The notes under the pieces are model-generated. The model saw only the letters and a list, made by a program, of their open reading frames with translations, was not told the origin of the DNA and did no database searches. DNA of 64,000 nucleotides from Kalymmatonema hyalinum WJT4-NPBG1. GTDB taxonomy: Bacteria; Cyanobacteriota; Cyanobacteriia; Cyanobacteriales; Nostocaceae. The stretch spans positions 16,546 to 80,545 of the forward strand of contig JAHHIB010000022.1 in the NCBI GenBank assembly GCA_019359075.1. The letters run 5' to 3'. A program made the translations under genes and the position numbers. Shown one piece after another: positions 50,501-60,646 of the stretch. How positions within the stretch are numbered: the stretch's first letter is position 1; each line of letters opens with the position of its first letter.

Positions 50501-50770
50501 TGTACTGCTGCCATTGTTACTACTGCTTGAGGTCATGTACTTCATGCCCTCCACCCCGTTAATCTCTCTTTCTAGAAGAGTCGTAACGGTATTTTCTACA
50601 ACTTCAGAACTAGCACCGACATAGTTTGCAGCGACGGTAACTTGAACTGGGCTAATTTCAGGATACTGCGCCGTGGGTAGTGTGGGGATACTAATTCCCC
50701 CAACGAGCAAAATAACGATGGCGCAAACACTGGTGAAGACAGGTCGCTTGATGAAAAAGTCAACGAACAT
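47561..50770 (-). CDS. RND efflux transporter permease (HAE1/AcrB-like)
   Basis: MFVDFFIKRPVFTSVCAIVILLVGGISIPTLPTAQYPEISPVQVTV...TLFGLTLATGLVVDDAIVVVEDISR; start refined to 50770. Confidence 0.95.
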   Translation of the reverse strand: MFVDFFIKRPVFTSVCAIVILLVGGISIPTLPTAQYPEISPVQVTVAANYVGASSEVVENTVTTLLEREINGVEGMKYMTSSSSNNGSSTITVTFDASRNKDIAAVDVQNRVSQAEPQLPEPVQRTGVTVSKQSNDILLAIGLYSDNNEYDNVFLSNYADLYLVDALQRVGGVSEARIFGERRYAMRLWLDPNRLASRNLTAQDVVDALNEQNIQVGAGQIGQQPAPNDQMYQIDLRALSRLSEPSEFNEIVIQTGQNGTLVKLKDVGRAELGAENYNSFLRFRGKEGVGIGIFATPGSNALDVARAVKAEMERLKQDFPPGLKSQVAFDTTSFVEASLREVVKTLFEALILVIVVIFIFLQDWRTTLIPVIVIPLTLIGTFAFIKVFGFSINTLTLFGLTLATGLVVDDAIVVVEDISRLIEEEEMSPRQAASHAMNELFGAVIATSLVMMAVFVPVAFFPGSTGQIYRQFALTIAFSMAISTFLAITLTPSLSALLLRRGQKPSGWLGWAFARFNNLIDWTRRQYERSLIFLNRFRAVVVLLFILSLGLTGWLYTQVPTAFIPEEDQGYFITIIQGPEGVSLNYTSKVMRQVEAEILKLPEVVGTFAIGGFGFSGSTANNGVIFTTLKNWEERHEPDQSVQGIIKNLGGKLSTITEARVLPVNPPAIRGLGNFGGFQFQLQDRRGNSGLNTMLQVMGQLLQRGNQTPGLQAVFSTFSANTPQLLIEVDRNKAKALQVDVDDIFNTLQTYLGSRYVNDFNYLQRTYRVYVQADTQFRSNPQDIGRLYVRSQNNQTNNQANNQANNQMVPLSNLVKIIPTTGAQTINHYNLFRSIEINGSAPPGTSSGQAIQAMEQVAKQVLPAGYGYEWSGISAEEQQSGGQAPLIFALGLVFVFLVLAAQYENYIDPFIIMLSVPLAILGALSGQLLRGLANDVYCQVGLVMLIGLASKNAILIVEFANQLREQGRSITKAAVEASEQRLRPILMTTFAFILGVWPLLFPEGAGAASRKSLGTAIVGGTLVSTFLSLFVVPILYIVIGNIRDRLKPRPKSPQLQPVEDGRVPTEIHK
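48351..48397 (-). repeat. 12-bp tandem repeat encoding (NNQA/T)n in the RND permease
   Basis: TTGATTATTGGC repeats; protein NNQTNNQANNQANNQMV. Confidence 0.9.
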
Positions 50771-50840
50771 AGGGGAATAGATTAATGGGGGGATTGGGGA
50801 ACTGGCGATCCCCACTCGCTTCAGGAGCGGGGATTAGGCA

Positions 50841-50886
50841 GGGCAGCAAGCACCTTAGGCGGCTTCCCGTAAGGTGCTTGCTGCCC
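50841..50886. repeat. 17-bp perfect-arm hairpin GGGCAGCAAGCACCTTA...TAAGGTGCTTGCTGCCC
   Basis: 12-nt loop, between adaptor and permease genes. Confidence 0.9.
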
Positions 50887-50969
50887 GTCGGCAAGGGGGA
50901 TGAGTAGAGATTGGCGATTAGGAATTGGGGATTAGGGATGACCCAGTTTCCAGTCCTCAGTCGCCATTA

Positions 50970-52328
50970 CTAGGACTCAGGAATAATAGGAACGCCATCC
51001 CTAAGATTGAGTAACCCCGAGACAATAATTTTGTCTCCTGGCTGTAATCCTTCCAGAACTTGGTAGTTATTACCTTTGATATTGCCTAGCTTCACGCGTT
51101 TTTGCCGAGCTACCAGTTGGGATGCTCCTTGTTGAGGTGCTTGAGGTTTTTCTCGTTTTTCTCCTTGAGGAGGTTGTGAGGGTGCTTGAGCTGTTACATA
51201 GACAAAAGTCTCTCCAGCCACACGAGTTACTGCTGTTGCTGGGATGAGGACTCCAGGGCGCTGGCTCCAGATCACTCTTGCGCGAGCAAACTGATCTGCT
51301 CGTAGTTGATTGTTCGAGTTATCAAATAGCGATTTAATAAGTATGGATTGAGTATTATTGTTGGCATTAGGAGCTATAAAAAACACACGGCTCATACCTA
51401 TAACCTTGCCTTGTGCGTCCATGACCTCCACTGGCGTTCCCTTACGCAGTTGAGGTCCCCGCTCAATGGGCACGAATATATTAACTTCTAAAGGTTGGTT
51501 TTGAGTAATGCTAACTAATTGTGTAGACGTATTGACGAAATCACCAACTTTTACTGGTACGTTCCCAACTGTCCCACCAAAGGGAGCGGTGATTTTGTAA
51601 TACTGAAGCTGGACTTGTCGTTCACTGGTATTAGCTTGTGCTTGCTTTAAGGATTTTTCAGCTTGGTTAATGCTAGCTTGCTGTGCTTTAATCCGGGCTT
51701 CTACTTCACGGACAGCAGCTTGTGATGTTGCCAATCTGTTAGCATACTGCTCACTCGTCTGTCGAGAGACAGCTCCTTGAGATGCCAAATTGGTATACCT
51801 TTCGTAGTCCTGCTGATTCAATCTCAAATCAGCTAGGCTAGATTGCCGTTCAGCTTCCAGGGATCTCAGGGTAGCGCGGGCATTTTCCACTTGTGACTGA
51901 GCCACCTCAGTAGCAGCGTTCACACTACTGACAGCTGCTTGTTGCTCTCTAGGATCGAGTTGCATGATGGGATTTCCCGCAGCCACTGTATCTCCCGACC
52001 TGACAAATATTTGGGCTACTTGACCCTGAACTCTCGGCTGAAGATTTACCGAGCGGCGCGATTCCAAGTTAGCAACAAACTCTGAACTATCCTCAATAAT
52101 ACCAGCTTGTACTGTAGATATCTTGACTGTTGATGCTGGCGGTTGAGCATTAGTAGCTGTGGGTGCGCTTTTTTGAGGAGCAAGCCAACGCCAAAGTCCA
52201 TAGCCTCCACCTGCTACTACTAGGGCTAACAATAACCAAAGCCACCTTCGCGATCTGCGGGGTGGCTCTTGTAATCGGCTTTCTGGACGATTGTCTTCAA
52301 AATGAGTTTGAGGCTCAGGAGATTTCAT
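50970..52328 (-). CDS. RND efflux periplasmic adaptor subunit
   Basis: N-terminal TM, VNLQPRVQGQVAQIFVRSGDTVAAGNPIMQLDPREQQAAV, YYKITAPFGGTVGNVPVKVGDFVN. Confidence 0.93.
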   Translation of the reverse strand: MKSPEPQTHFEDNRPESRLQEPPRRSRRWLWLLLALVVAGGGYGLWRWLAPQKSAPTATNAQPPASTVKISTVQAGIIEDSSEFVANLESRRSVNLQPRVQGQVAQIFVRSGDTVAAGNPIMQLDPREQQAAVSSVNAATEVAQSQVENARATLRSLEAERQSSLADLRLNQQDYERYTNLASQGAVSRQTSEQYANRLATSQAAVREVEARIKAQQASINQAEKSLKQAQANTSERQVQLQYYKITAPFGGTVGNVPVKVGDFVNTSTQLVSITQNQPLEVNIFVPIERGPQLRKGTPVEVMDAQGKVIGMSRVFFIAPNANNNTQSILIKSLFDNSNNQLRADQFARARVIWSQRPGVLIPATAVTRVAGETFVYVTAQAPSQPPQGEKREKPQAPQQGASQLVARQKRVKLGNIKGNNYQVLEGLQPGDKIIVSGLLNLRDGVPIIPES

Positions 52329-53131
52329 GACTTACAGGCACCTGTGAAGAAATTAACAAAGAACCGAATCAAAACTGGAGCCGTTGATAGAGAAATTGCT
52401 TAAGTAGCATAAGGCTCACCTGTGAACCACTTAGTAATCCATTTCAATATACTTTTTCCGTCCTGTTGTCAAATCTATCGAAAGGGGAATGCTAAAAATA
52501 AGCTTACAAGTAATTTTCCCCTGTTGTCTTTTCAGTTCTTGCGAAAAATGTTTTAATCTTGCTATTACTGACCAAAATAGTTCTGAGTGCTGAGTTTGCC
52601 ATTGCTTTACTTTCTCCAGAATACTCGGCGCTCAGGAAAAGGTTTAGGACTTATGCAGCGTGCAACGTATCCAGTAATACATTTTTGTAAAGTACGTAAG
52701 CTTTGACTTTCTGAAGTTTTTCAAATCAGTTTAGACCCGACTACTTTCTTCGGTGCTACAAGATTACCTATCTTTTTCTTGGCTTTTCTGGCTAAATCAA
52801 GGGTTTTAGGTTTGATATTGAGTGATTAAATTACATCAATATTTCTTGGTACAAGATCTGAGGTACTCTACCCTACGCGAACGCAAGAGCGGCGAACGGG
52901 CGGGATAGGAGTATTCCCAGCATAGGTAATCCTCAAGTGAGTGGCTTTGAACCAGAGCGCTTCTTAATAGCAAAAGTAATTTAACCTCTTTTCAGGAATA
53001 TTAGATGAATGTGATGTAGGAAGAAACAAGTAATACATTCTTAATCACTTAGTCAAAGACGAATGATGAAGTTTGAATCACGAATTTAAATTAGGTAGTC
53101 TTAACTCAAGACAACAAAGAAATACAAAACA

Positions 53132-53506
53132 ATGCAACGTAAAAAAATGTCCTTCAAATCTATCAGCTTGTCTGTGTCTATCTTTGCCGCCTCTACTATT
53201 GGCTTGCTGGCTAGCACCACTGCTGTACAAGCACAGAATAAGGCAGTTCAAAGACCTACAGTTGCCACAGTCAAAAGCATAGTAAATGGTGACATCATGT
53301 GCTACGTCAACTTAGTAGATAACAAAGGAAAACAGTATAACAGTGTCGGTGCATCGTTTGACTTGTGTGCAAATGAAAAAACTTTTTTAAACAAGAAAGT
53401 ATGGCTATCTTATAGCCGAGTTTCGGTAAACGATTGCCAAAGCGCTGAGCCTTGCGGTAAATCTCGATTAGAGACTTTAATTACGAAAATGCAGATTATC
53501 CGATAA
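53132..53506 (+). CDS. Small secreted hypothetical protein
   Basis: Signal peptide KSISLSVSIFAASTIGLLASTTAVQAQ; 4 Cys in the mature part. Confidence 0.7.
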   Translation: MQRKKMSFKSISLSVSIFAASTIGLLASTTAVQAQNKAVQRPTVATVKSIVNGDIMCYVNLVDNKGKQYNSVGASFDLCANEKTFLNKKVWLSYSRVSVNDCQSAEPCGKSRLETLITKMQIIR

Positions 53507-53669
53507 GTGTAAGCACACTGAAGATTATTAAAAATCAGCATACATATTTGATAAAGCTGAATTTTATATTTATTTAGAAAAAGAGTAAAATTCATTTTTC
53601 TTAAAATCAGTACTCAAGCTAGGAAATAGCATATTTTTCTTAAAATTTAACTACATCAAGGATAAAATT

Positions 53670-54182
53670 ATGTATAAATTCTTCAACAAGCGATTGACGG
53701 CTTTAGGACTTTTGATGGCTACTTCAGTTGGTGGATATACTCTTTTCCAAACACCAGTGAGTGCTAGCAACCTAGAAAAAAATATTCAAGAGCTAGCTTT
53801 AAGATATATCCCTACCGCTGAGGATCCCAGGACTATACCTTTAACAATTAACGACACACAAGCCAGTACACTTCTGTTAGCAAAATCTTCCCAAAATTAC
53901 GTCGGTCAATGGTCTAATGGTCGAGGAGAAACTCTATCAATTAATCCAAATACCATAAAGTTCGGTAACGATAAAAAGGTTAATTACAAAAATGTAACTA
54001 GAGCTACTGATGGAACTTACTTTGAAATTCAAATCACTAGTTCTGGAAAAATAAACTTTTTTCAAAGATTTCTTTCTTTGAAAATTGAGGGAAAACAGAT
54101 GACAATGACAGGCTACAACTCATACAGAGATATGAACTTGGCGCAAAACCAAGGCTTACAAGTAACCTGGTATCGTGATTAA
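53670..54182 (+). CDS. Secreted hypothetical protein
   Basis: Signal-peptide-like N-terminus, 170 aa. Confidence 0.7.
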   Translation: MYKFFNKRLTALGLLMATSVGGYTLFQTPVSASNLEKNIQELALRYIPTAEDPRTIPLTINDTQASTLLLAKSSQNYVGQWSNGRGETLSINPNTIKFGNDKKVNYKNVTRATDGTYFEIQITSSGKINFFQRFLSLKIEGKQMTMTGYNSYRDMNLAQNQGLQVTWYRD

Positions 54183-55080
54183 TCACTTCCTTTGCTGACA
54201 GTGTCAGACAAATTCCCCTTTATCTGCTTCGCGCTAACAATCGCGAAGTAGTACGCCCGTTGAAGAATTTCTGTTTAGCACGCGTATATACATACCTCTA
54301 TCAAATCTCTATAAAATTGGCTTTTGTAAGAAACTCCATGAGCAAAAGCTCACAAAGAAAAATAAAAATAGGCTTTCAATGAAACTTTATTATTTATTGG
54401 TAAATAAATTATCAATATATATGTTATGGTTTGTATAGGAATCAAAAAAAGCAAAAGCACAAAAAGACTTCAAGAAAAAATTGAAGCAAGTTCAATATAG
54501 TTTATTTGGTTTGGTCAATCCACTTCAATTCGCTACAGCTTTTAATAAAGGGATAAAGCCAGATGAAGCAGGATAGTGACCTTTGTAACAACTTCAAGTT
54601 AATCAGAACTCGTCTGGTTATGAGATCGCAAGAGTTGGCTAACTTAGCTAGCTTATAATCAAGCACGTTATTTGCTCACTACCTTGGGACATTCGCAGGT
54701 TCACTCACAGTTAGAGGTTCTCAGCGGTTATGATACCAGCAAAACTGGGAACGTGGTAGCAACGATTTAGAGTGGATTGCTATTTTGGTTGGTTGTGTGG
54801 CAAAAACTCTACGTAAATTAAGAACTCCTGCCGCAACCATTCTAAAGATTTGAGCTACGATTAGGGTTTTGTTGTAAAAACTGGCGATGCTCAGATAAAA
54901 GTTTTCAAAGTTTCGTTATCGATAGATATAGAGTTTCCCTACATGAACTTTATACTCTACCCTGTGAGAAGCAAGCTAGAGAAAATTTAAATCGAATAAA
55001 TAGGACTTACGCATTCTCATCTTTTTATCTGCGTTAGGAACGGCTTTGCGGTTCCATAAATTGAGCTTTTTGGCAATTTT

Positions 55081-55161
55081 GGCGTCAGTCGTATCGAAGT
55101 CAAACGAGAGTGGAAATATCTCTACCAGGCTTTGGATTCTTTTGGCAACCCTCAAGATTGA
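55081..55161 (+). pseudogene. IS6-family transposase fragment
   Basis: GVSRIEVKREWKYLYQALDSFGNPQD*, resembling the DETYIKVKGEWKYLYRAVDSxGNTLDF core. Confidence 0.65.
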
Positions 55162-55182
55162 CCTCAAGATTGACATCAAAAT

Positions 55183-55216
55183 CAGACAGTGCGTTAAGCG
55201 CTTAACGCACTGTCTG
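55183..55216. repeat. Perfect 34-bp palindrome CAGACAGTGCGTTAAGCGCTTAACGCACTGTCTG
   Basis: Read directly; identical to its reverse complement. Confidence 0.95.
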
Positions 55217-55492
55217 AAGAGCGATCGCACGCAGTACCCGCATAATTTTGAAAAGCGTAGCGTGCCCAAAGGGCATTGGCACGCAGTACCGGCGTTCGGG
55301 CGATCGCTGTTGACTGTAGAACCTAATAGTCGAAGCAATTGAGCCATTGGTTATTAGTCATTGTTCAGGAAAAACGACTAATGACTAATAATCAACACAA
55401 ACTTACCAACACTTGCATATGTTCTGGATTTTAACTGTTTTTGGGGGGGTTCGTTCGCCTCCGGTAGGCGCGATACGCCAACGCAAGCGTGA

Positions 55493-56458
<966 letters not shown>

Positions 56459-56611
56459 GCAATGGTTTAGGGTGGGTACAGCAGATCACCCTTTGATTCA
56501 TAGCTAAGAAACGGGTTGGTGGGTGGGGATTGGTGGTTGGTTATTGGTCATTGGGGATTGGGGATTAAGAAGATTCTTCCCCAGTCCCCTATTCCTAATG
56601 TCTATTCGGCG

Positions 56612-56733
56612 TCATTCGACTTCATTTTTACTCCGCCATGTCTGTACAGTTTGTTGCAACCCCTCGCGATCGCTGTTATAACGAGGACTCCAGCCAAGCT
56701 GATGCCGGATTGAGCCATTCTTAACTACGTTAG
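56612..56733 (-). pseudogene. C-terminal tail of an NAD-dependent sugar epimerase (relic)
   Basis: VVKNGSIRHQLGWSPRYNSDREGLQQTVQTWRSKNEVE*; no remaining Rossmann domain. Confidence 0.5.
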
Positions 56734-57032
56734 AAAATTTAAGTAATTTCTAGCATTTATATGTAAAATATGCTAAAATTGTACATCGGTGAGGCACATG
56801 GGAATATGTCCTGGTCGTTTTCTACCCAGCGTGAAGGCAAAGTTATCAATTGATAGTTGATATTGTTGGGAGACGGACTTTTTTTATCCGCCTTATATCC
56901 CCGGACTACGGCGTTGAGGATGGGGTATTACGGCGCTTTTGATAATTTTAAAAAATTAACTATCAAAACTTCATATCTCGTTTGCTACACTTATATAAGC
57001 AAACATTAAGTTTGCTCCTCACACCACACCGT

Positions 57033-57068
57033 AGCTCTCTTGTTAGTCAATGGCAAGAGAGCTTTTTC
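57033..57068 (+). terminator. Rho-independent terminator AGCTCTCTTG...CAAGAGAGCTTTTTC
   Basis: 10-bp perfect arms plus T-run on the + strand. Confidence 0.75.
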
Positions 57069-57089
57069 TTGGTTACTCATCAAGTTTGC

Positions 57090-57572
57090 TCATGCATTAA
57101 CTGACAAAAAAGGAATATTCTCAGCCAATGCATCATTAACGGTAATACCCTGTTTTTTTGCCCAAAACTGACTTAAAAAGTGAATTTGCCTCAAACCGAC
57201 GATTAAATTCAATCCTGGTATAAACAGCCACCAAAGCACCAACGGTTCTTTCATTCCTGCTTGGCGGTAGAGTTCGTTGACTGTTTTGTACAACTTGAAC
57301 TGAACTATGTAAATCCAAACGATACCCAGCAAGGAAAACCAGCCAAACCATCCTGGAACATCTGGATCGAATATCCGCAAGGCTTGGGGAACTGTTACGC
57401 CCAAGACAAACGGCGCTAGCGATCGCGTACCCGACCAACCATAGCCGTTATAGCGCCGTAATTCCTCTTGGATAATCCATTTATACCACCCGTAATACAG
57501 CATCAAAGTGATTACAGATAAAAGAATCACTCGCCACAGAGGACGAGGTTGACCGAATGGTTGACTGGACAT
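57090..57572 (-). CDS. DUF4234-like membrane protein
   Basis: Hydrophobic, MLYYGWYKWIIQEELRRYNGYG. Confidence 0.7.
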   Translation of the reverse strand: MSSQPFGQPRPLWRVILLSVITLMLYYGWYKWIIQEELRRYNGYGWSGTRSLAPFVLGVTVPQALRIFDPDVPGWFGWFSLLGIVWIYIVQFKLYKTVNELYRQAGMKEPLVLWWLFIPGLNLIVGLRQIHFLSQFWAKKQGITVNDALAENIPFLSVNA

Positions 57573-57650
57573 ACTTACGCCTGAGATGTCAAAGTATTGT
57601 TCTTAACATTTCTTAATGTATAACAACTTTGACAACCCAGGTAAGATGAT

Positions 57651-58238
57651 CTAACTACCTTGTTGCTGTGGAATCTGTGCCACTTGTTCGCTAACCTTTT
57701 CCTGATCTTTACGGCGTTTTCTGGCGTAAAGCTGAATAGTTGCCGCCATCGCTATAACCAATCCAACAATGCCCCAAGCCGTGATATCTGTGGGTAAATT
57801 ATTCTTGAACACAGCCAGCAACACAATGACTATCAACATCACAGTTGGTGCTTCATTTAACGCCCGTAACTGCTGACTATTCCATTTGCACTTGTCTTCT
57901 GCCAACTGCTTCATCAGACGCTTGCAGTAATGATGATAGCCAATTAAAAGGACAACAAATCCTAGTTTGACGTGCAGCCATCCTTCTTTAAGAACGTCTG
58001 GTTCCGTAGTCAATAAACCAATTGCCATTGCTACCGTCACCAGCATCCCTGGAGTTGTGATAATACTGTACAGACGCTTTTCCATTATTTGATACTGATT
58101 TTTCAGTATTGTGCGTGCTGGTTCTGGTTCTTGGTTAGCTTCAGCATGATAGATAAAAAGACGCACCAGATAGAACAAACCCGCAAACCAAACGACTATG
58201 CCAACAATGTGAAAAGCTTTAAACCAGGAATAAGCCAT
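57651..58238 (-). CDS. hemJ: Protoporphyrinogen oxidase HemJ
   Basis: AFHIVGIVVWFAGLFYLVRLFIYHAEA...MEKRLYSIITTPGM...GWLHVKLGFVVLLIGYHHYCKRL...RALNEAPTVMLI. Confidence 0.93.
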   Translation of the reverse strand: MAYSWFKAFHIVGIVVWFAGLFYLVRLFIYHAEANQEPEPARTILKNQYQIMEKRLYSIITTPGMLVTVAMAIGLLTTEPDVLKEGWLHVKLGFVVLLIGYHHYCKRLMKQLAEDKCKWNSQQLRALNEAPTVMLIVIVLLAVFKNNLPTDITAWGIVGLVIAMAATIQLYARKRRKDQEKVSEQVAQIPQQQGS

Positions 58239-58437
58239 GAATATTTTTCTCCATTAATGCATTTTCGCTGCAAGTTAAGTAACACAACAGCCCTATAGAA
58301 ATCCTATCTGATCCATGAAACTGAACTTGACTTATTTAATGAAGCGCAAAACAGATAGTGGACAAAATGCCCACCCTACAGATACAGGAATCTTAAGAAT
58401 CTATAAAGTAAATTTGAATTTTGAATTGGAATTGCTA

Positions 58438-59292
58438 TTATTTGCTGACATCTTTAACACGAACAAAAGGCAACAGGTCTTCAAGAATTGTTTCGTGGTA
58501 GTGTTCTTGGGGATAATGCCCAACGCTGTTAAGTTTAATTAAATCTCCTTGTGCTAAGGGATTTACAAAATCTTGCGCTATTTTTAGCGGTAGCCAAGGG
58601 TCGATCATTCCCCACAAAATTAAAATTTGTTGTTGCCATGTTTTAAAACCAGATTCGATTTCTGTCATTGCTGACGGCAACTGTAAATTACGGATAGTTG
58701 CTAGAAGGCTTCTTCCAGCAGCAGAACTTTTCAAGAAGGGTTTACGATAAATATCTAAATCCTTATCTGCAATGACGTAACGAGAGCCACCTTCTAGAGT
58801 CCGGTCAACGAGTAGGGGGTCTTGGGTAATCATTTCACCTGCCAAAGGTAATCCCATTTGTTGAATTTTCCAGGGTAACTTTGCTTGGCTGGAAATTGGT
58901 GTATTGAGTACGGCGATATTGGCAATTTGTTCTGGATGACGCAAGGCATATTGTAAACCCACTGAACCTAAAAAGCCTTGTACAACTAAGGAAAAACGTT
59001 CAAGTTCTATGGATTTTAGAAACTCTTCTAAAGCCGTAATAAAGGCATCAGGTGTGTAAGCGAAATCTCTTTTTTCTGGCTTAGAAGAAAAGCCAAACCC
59101 AATCCAATCAGGCGCTATTGCTCTTGTCCCTTGTGTTGCCAAAGCTGGCAAAATGTTGCGCCAACTGTAACTTTGTGATGGTAAGCCATGCAGCAGTAAT
59201 ACAGGGAGCAAATCAGTTCTACCAATGGGTAAAGATTCACGGTAAAACCATTCTAATGAGCCGACTTGAATTTTATTTTCTGTTATTGACAT
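58438..59292 (-). CDS. Alpha/beta fold hydrolase
   Basis: LLLHGLPSQSYSWRNILPALATQGTRAIAPDWIGFGFSSKP; VVQGFLGSVGLQYALRHPEQ. Confidence 0.9.
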   Translation of the reverse strand: MSITENKIQVGSLEWFYRESLPIGRTDLLPVLLLHGLPSQSYSWRNILPALATQGTRAIAPDWIGFGFSSKPEKRDFAYTPDAFITALEEFLKSIELERFSLVVQGFLGSVGLQYALRHPEQIANIAVLNTPISSQAKLPWKIQQMGLPLAGEMITQDPLLVDRTLEGGSRYVIADKDLDIYRKPFLKSSAAGRSLLATIRNLQLPSAMTEIESGFKTWQQQILILWGMIDPWLPLKIAQDFVNPLAQGDLIKLNSVGHYPQEHYHETILEDLLPFVRVKDVSK

Positions 59293-59320
59293 TTGAATGA
59301 AAAGGTTCGCGTAAAGACGA

Positions 59321-59362
59321 GCCAGCGCTGCAGGAGGGTTTCCCTCCGCAGGCGACTGGCGT
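59321..59362 (+). repeat. Dispersed repeat GCCAGCGCTGCAGGAGGGTTTCCCTCCGCAGGCGACTGGCG
   Basis: Same unit as 4871-4907. Confidence 0.85.
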
Positions 59363-59396
59363 TGCGAAGGCGCAAAGATAAAAAGGGAGTTTGTTA

Positions 59397-60530
59397 TTAA
59401 AAATCGTTATGAACAATCATCTCACGAATCGCGTCAGCTGTTGCAGGCGCTAGTAAAACGCCGTTGCGATAATGTCCGGTAGCAAGGAGGACGTTACTAT
59501 ATCCAGGCAATTTACCAATCACTGGTGCTGGGCGTCCTTCAGGGCGGGGACGTAACCCTGACCAAGTACGGATAGTCGTTGCTTTGGCTAAGTCTGGGCA
59601 AAAGGCGATCGCTTGTTGTCTAACAGACTCCAGCAGTTCTTTGTTGGGTGGTATTTCATCTTTATTGCTAGGAAATTCAACAGTTGCACCTATCCAGTAA
59701 TCCTTACCACCCACAGGGACAATATGGACATCATCACCAGTGATCACAGGTTGGAAGCCGGGTTTTCCTAAAGAATGCCCTAAGCACAGGTGCAAAGCTT
59801 GCCCAAGCACAGGGCGGATATCAATCATTTGCTGTAATTGTGCTGTAAGCAAAGATGAACCCAGCCCAGCCGCTACTACAAACCAATCGGCGGCAATTTT
59901 TCCCTGTGTTGTCTCAAGTTGGTAGCAAAAGTTTTCATCATCCCCTAGCTGTGAAGGGAGTTCCGTCCCTAGAACACTCACGCCAAATTTGAAAGTAACG
60001 CCATGATGCTGTGCAGCGTCAACTAAAGCTAATGTGAGTGCTGTGGGGTCAACTTGGCGATCGCACCTTGAGTAGACAGCGCCCACAATCTTATCGTTAT
60101 CGACCTGAGGACAAATTTGCTTAAGTTTCGCCTTATCCCAAATTTCTAGGGAAAAACCTTGAGATTGACGGATTTCTTGCAGCTTTTCCCATTGTAAGAT
60201 TCCGACATCTCCTTCTAAAGGAGACGTTGAGGGTTCAGGGAGTAACATGAGAATTCCCTGGCGGTTGAAGAGAATTTTACGACCTGTGATGGTTTCGAGT
60301 TCCGGGATAAGAGTTTCATAACGCTGGATGCTTGTTTGTCGCATCTGCCAAGCCTTACCCTTGGTTTTTTGGCTGATGATCCCCATCAAAACACCCAATG
60401 CTGCTCCTGTCGAGGCAAGGGCCGGTGGTTGTCGGTCAACAACTGTGATTTCTAGCCCTTTTACGTTGCTGAGTTCGTAAGCAATTGTTGCCCCAACCAC
60501 ACCGCAACCGATGATAACTACATGACTCAT
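59397..60530 (-). CDS. FAD-dependent oxidoreductase (glycine oxidase/DadA-like)
   Basis: MSHVVIIGCGVVGATIAYELS; IRTWSGLRPRPEGRPAPVIGKLPGYSNVLLATGHYRNGVLLAPATAD; start refined from 60599. Confidence 0.88.
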   Translation of the reverse strand: MSHVVIIGCGVVGATIAYELSNVKGLEITVVDRQPPALASTGAALGVLMGIISQKTKGKAWQMRQTSIQRYETLIPELETITGRKILFNRQGILMLLPEPSTSPLEGDVGILQWEKLQEIRQSQGFSLEIWDKAKLKQICPQVDNDKIVGAVYSRCDRQVDPTALTLALVDAAQHHGVTFKFGVSVLGTELPSQLGDDENFCYQLETTQGKIAADWFVVAAGLGSSLLTAQLQQMIDIRPVLGQALHLCLGHSLGKPGFQPVITGDDVHIVPVGGKDYWIGATVEFPSNKDEIPPNKELLESVRQQAIAFCPDLAKATTIRTWSGLRPRPEGRPAPVIGKLPGYSNVLLATGHYRNGVLLAPATADAIREMIVHNDF

Positions 60531-60646
60531 TCTTTCTTTTTGCCAAGAGAGAGAAGATTGGGAGGTGGACTGATGGGAAGCGCTTAAAGACAAATTCATC
60601 TTTTGATCTCCCTCATCTGGCTCATCTCCCTCATCTCCTCACCCTA

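Noticed and set aside
54976-55347. Opposing ORFs 54976-55347 (-) and 55046-55342 (+) that share the peptide RQCVKRLTHCL
   Set aside because: The shared peptide is a by-product of the 34-bp palindrome; neither ORF resembles a protein.
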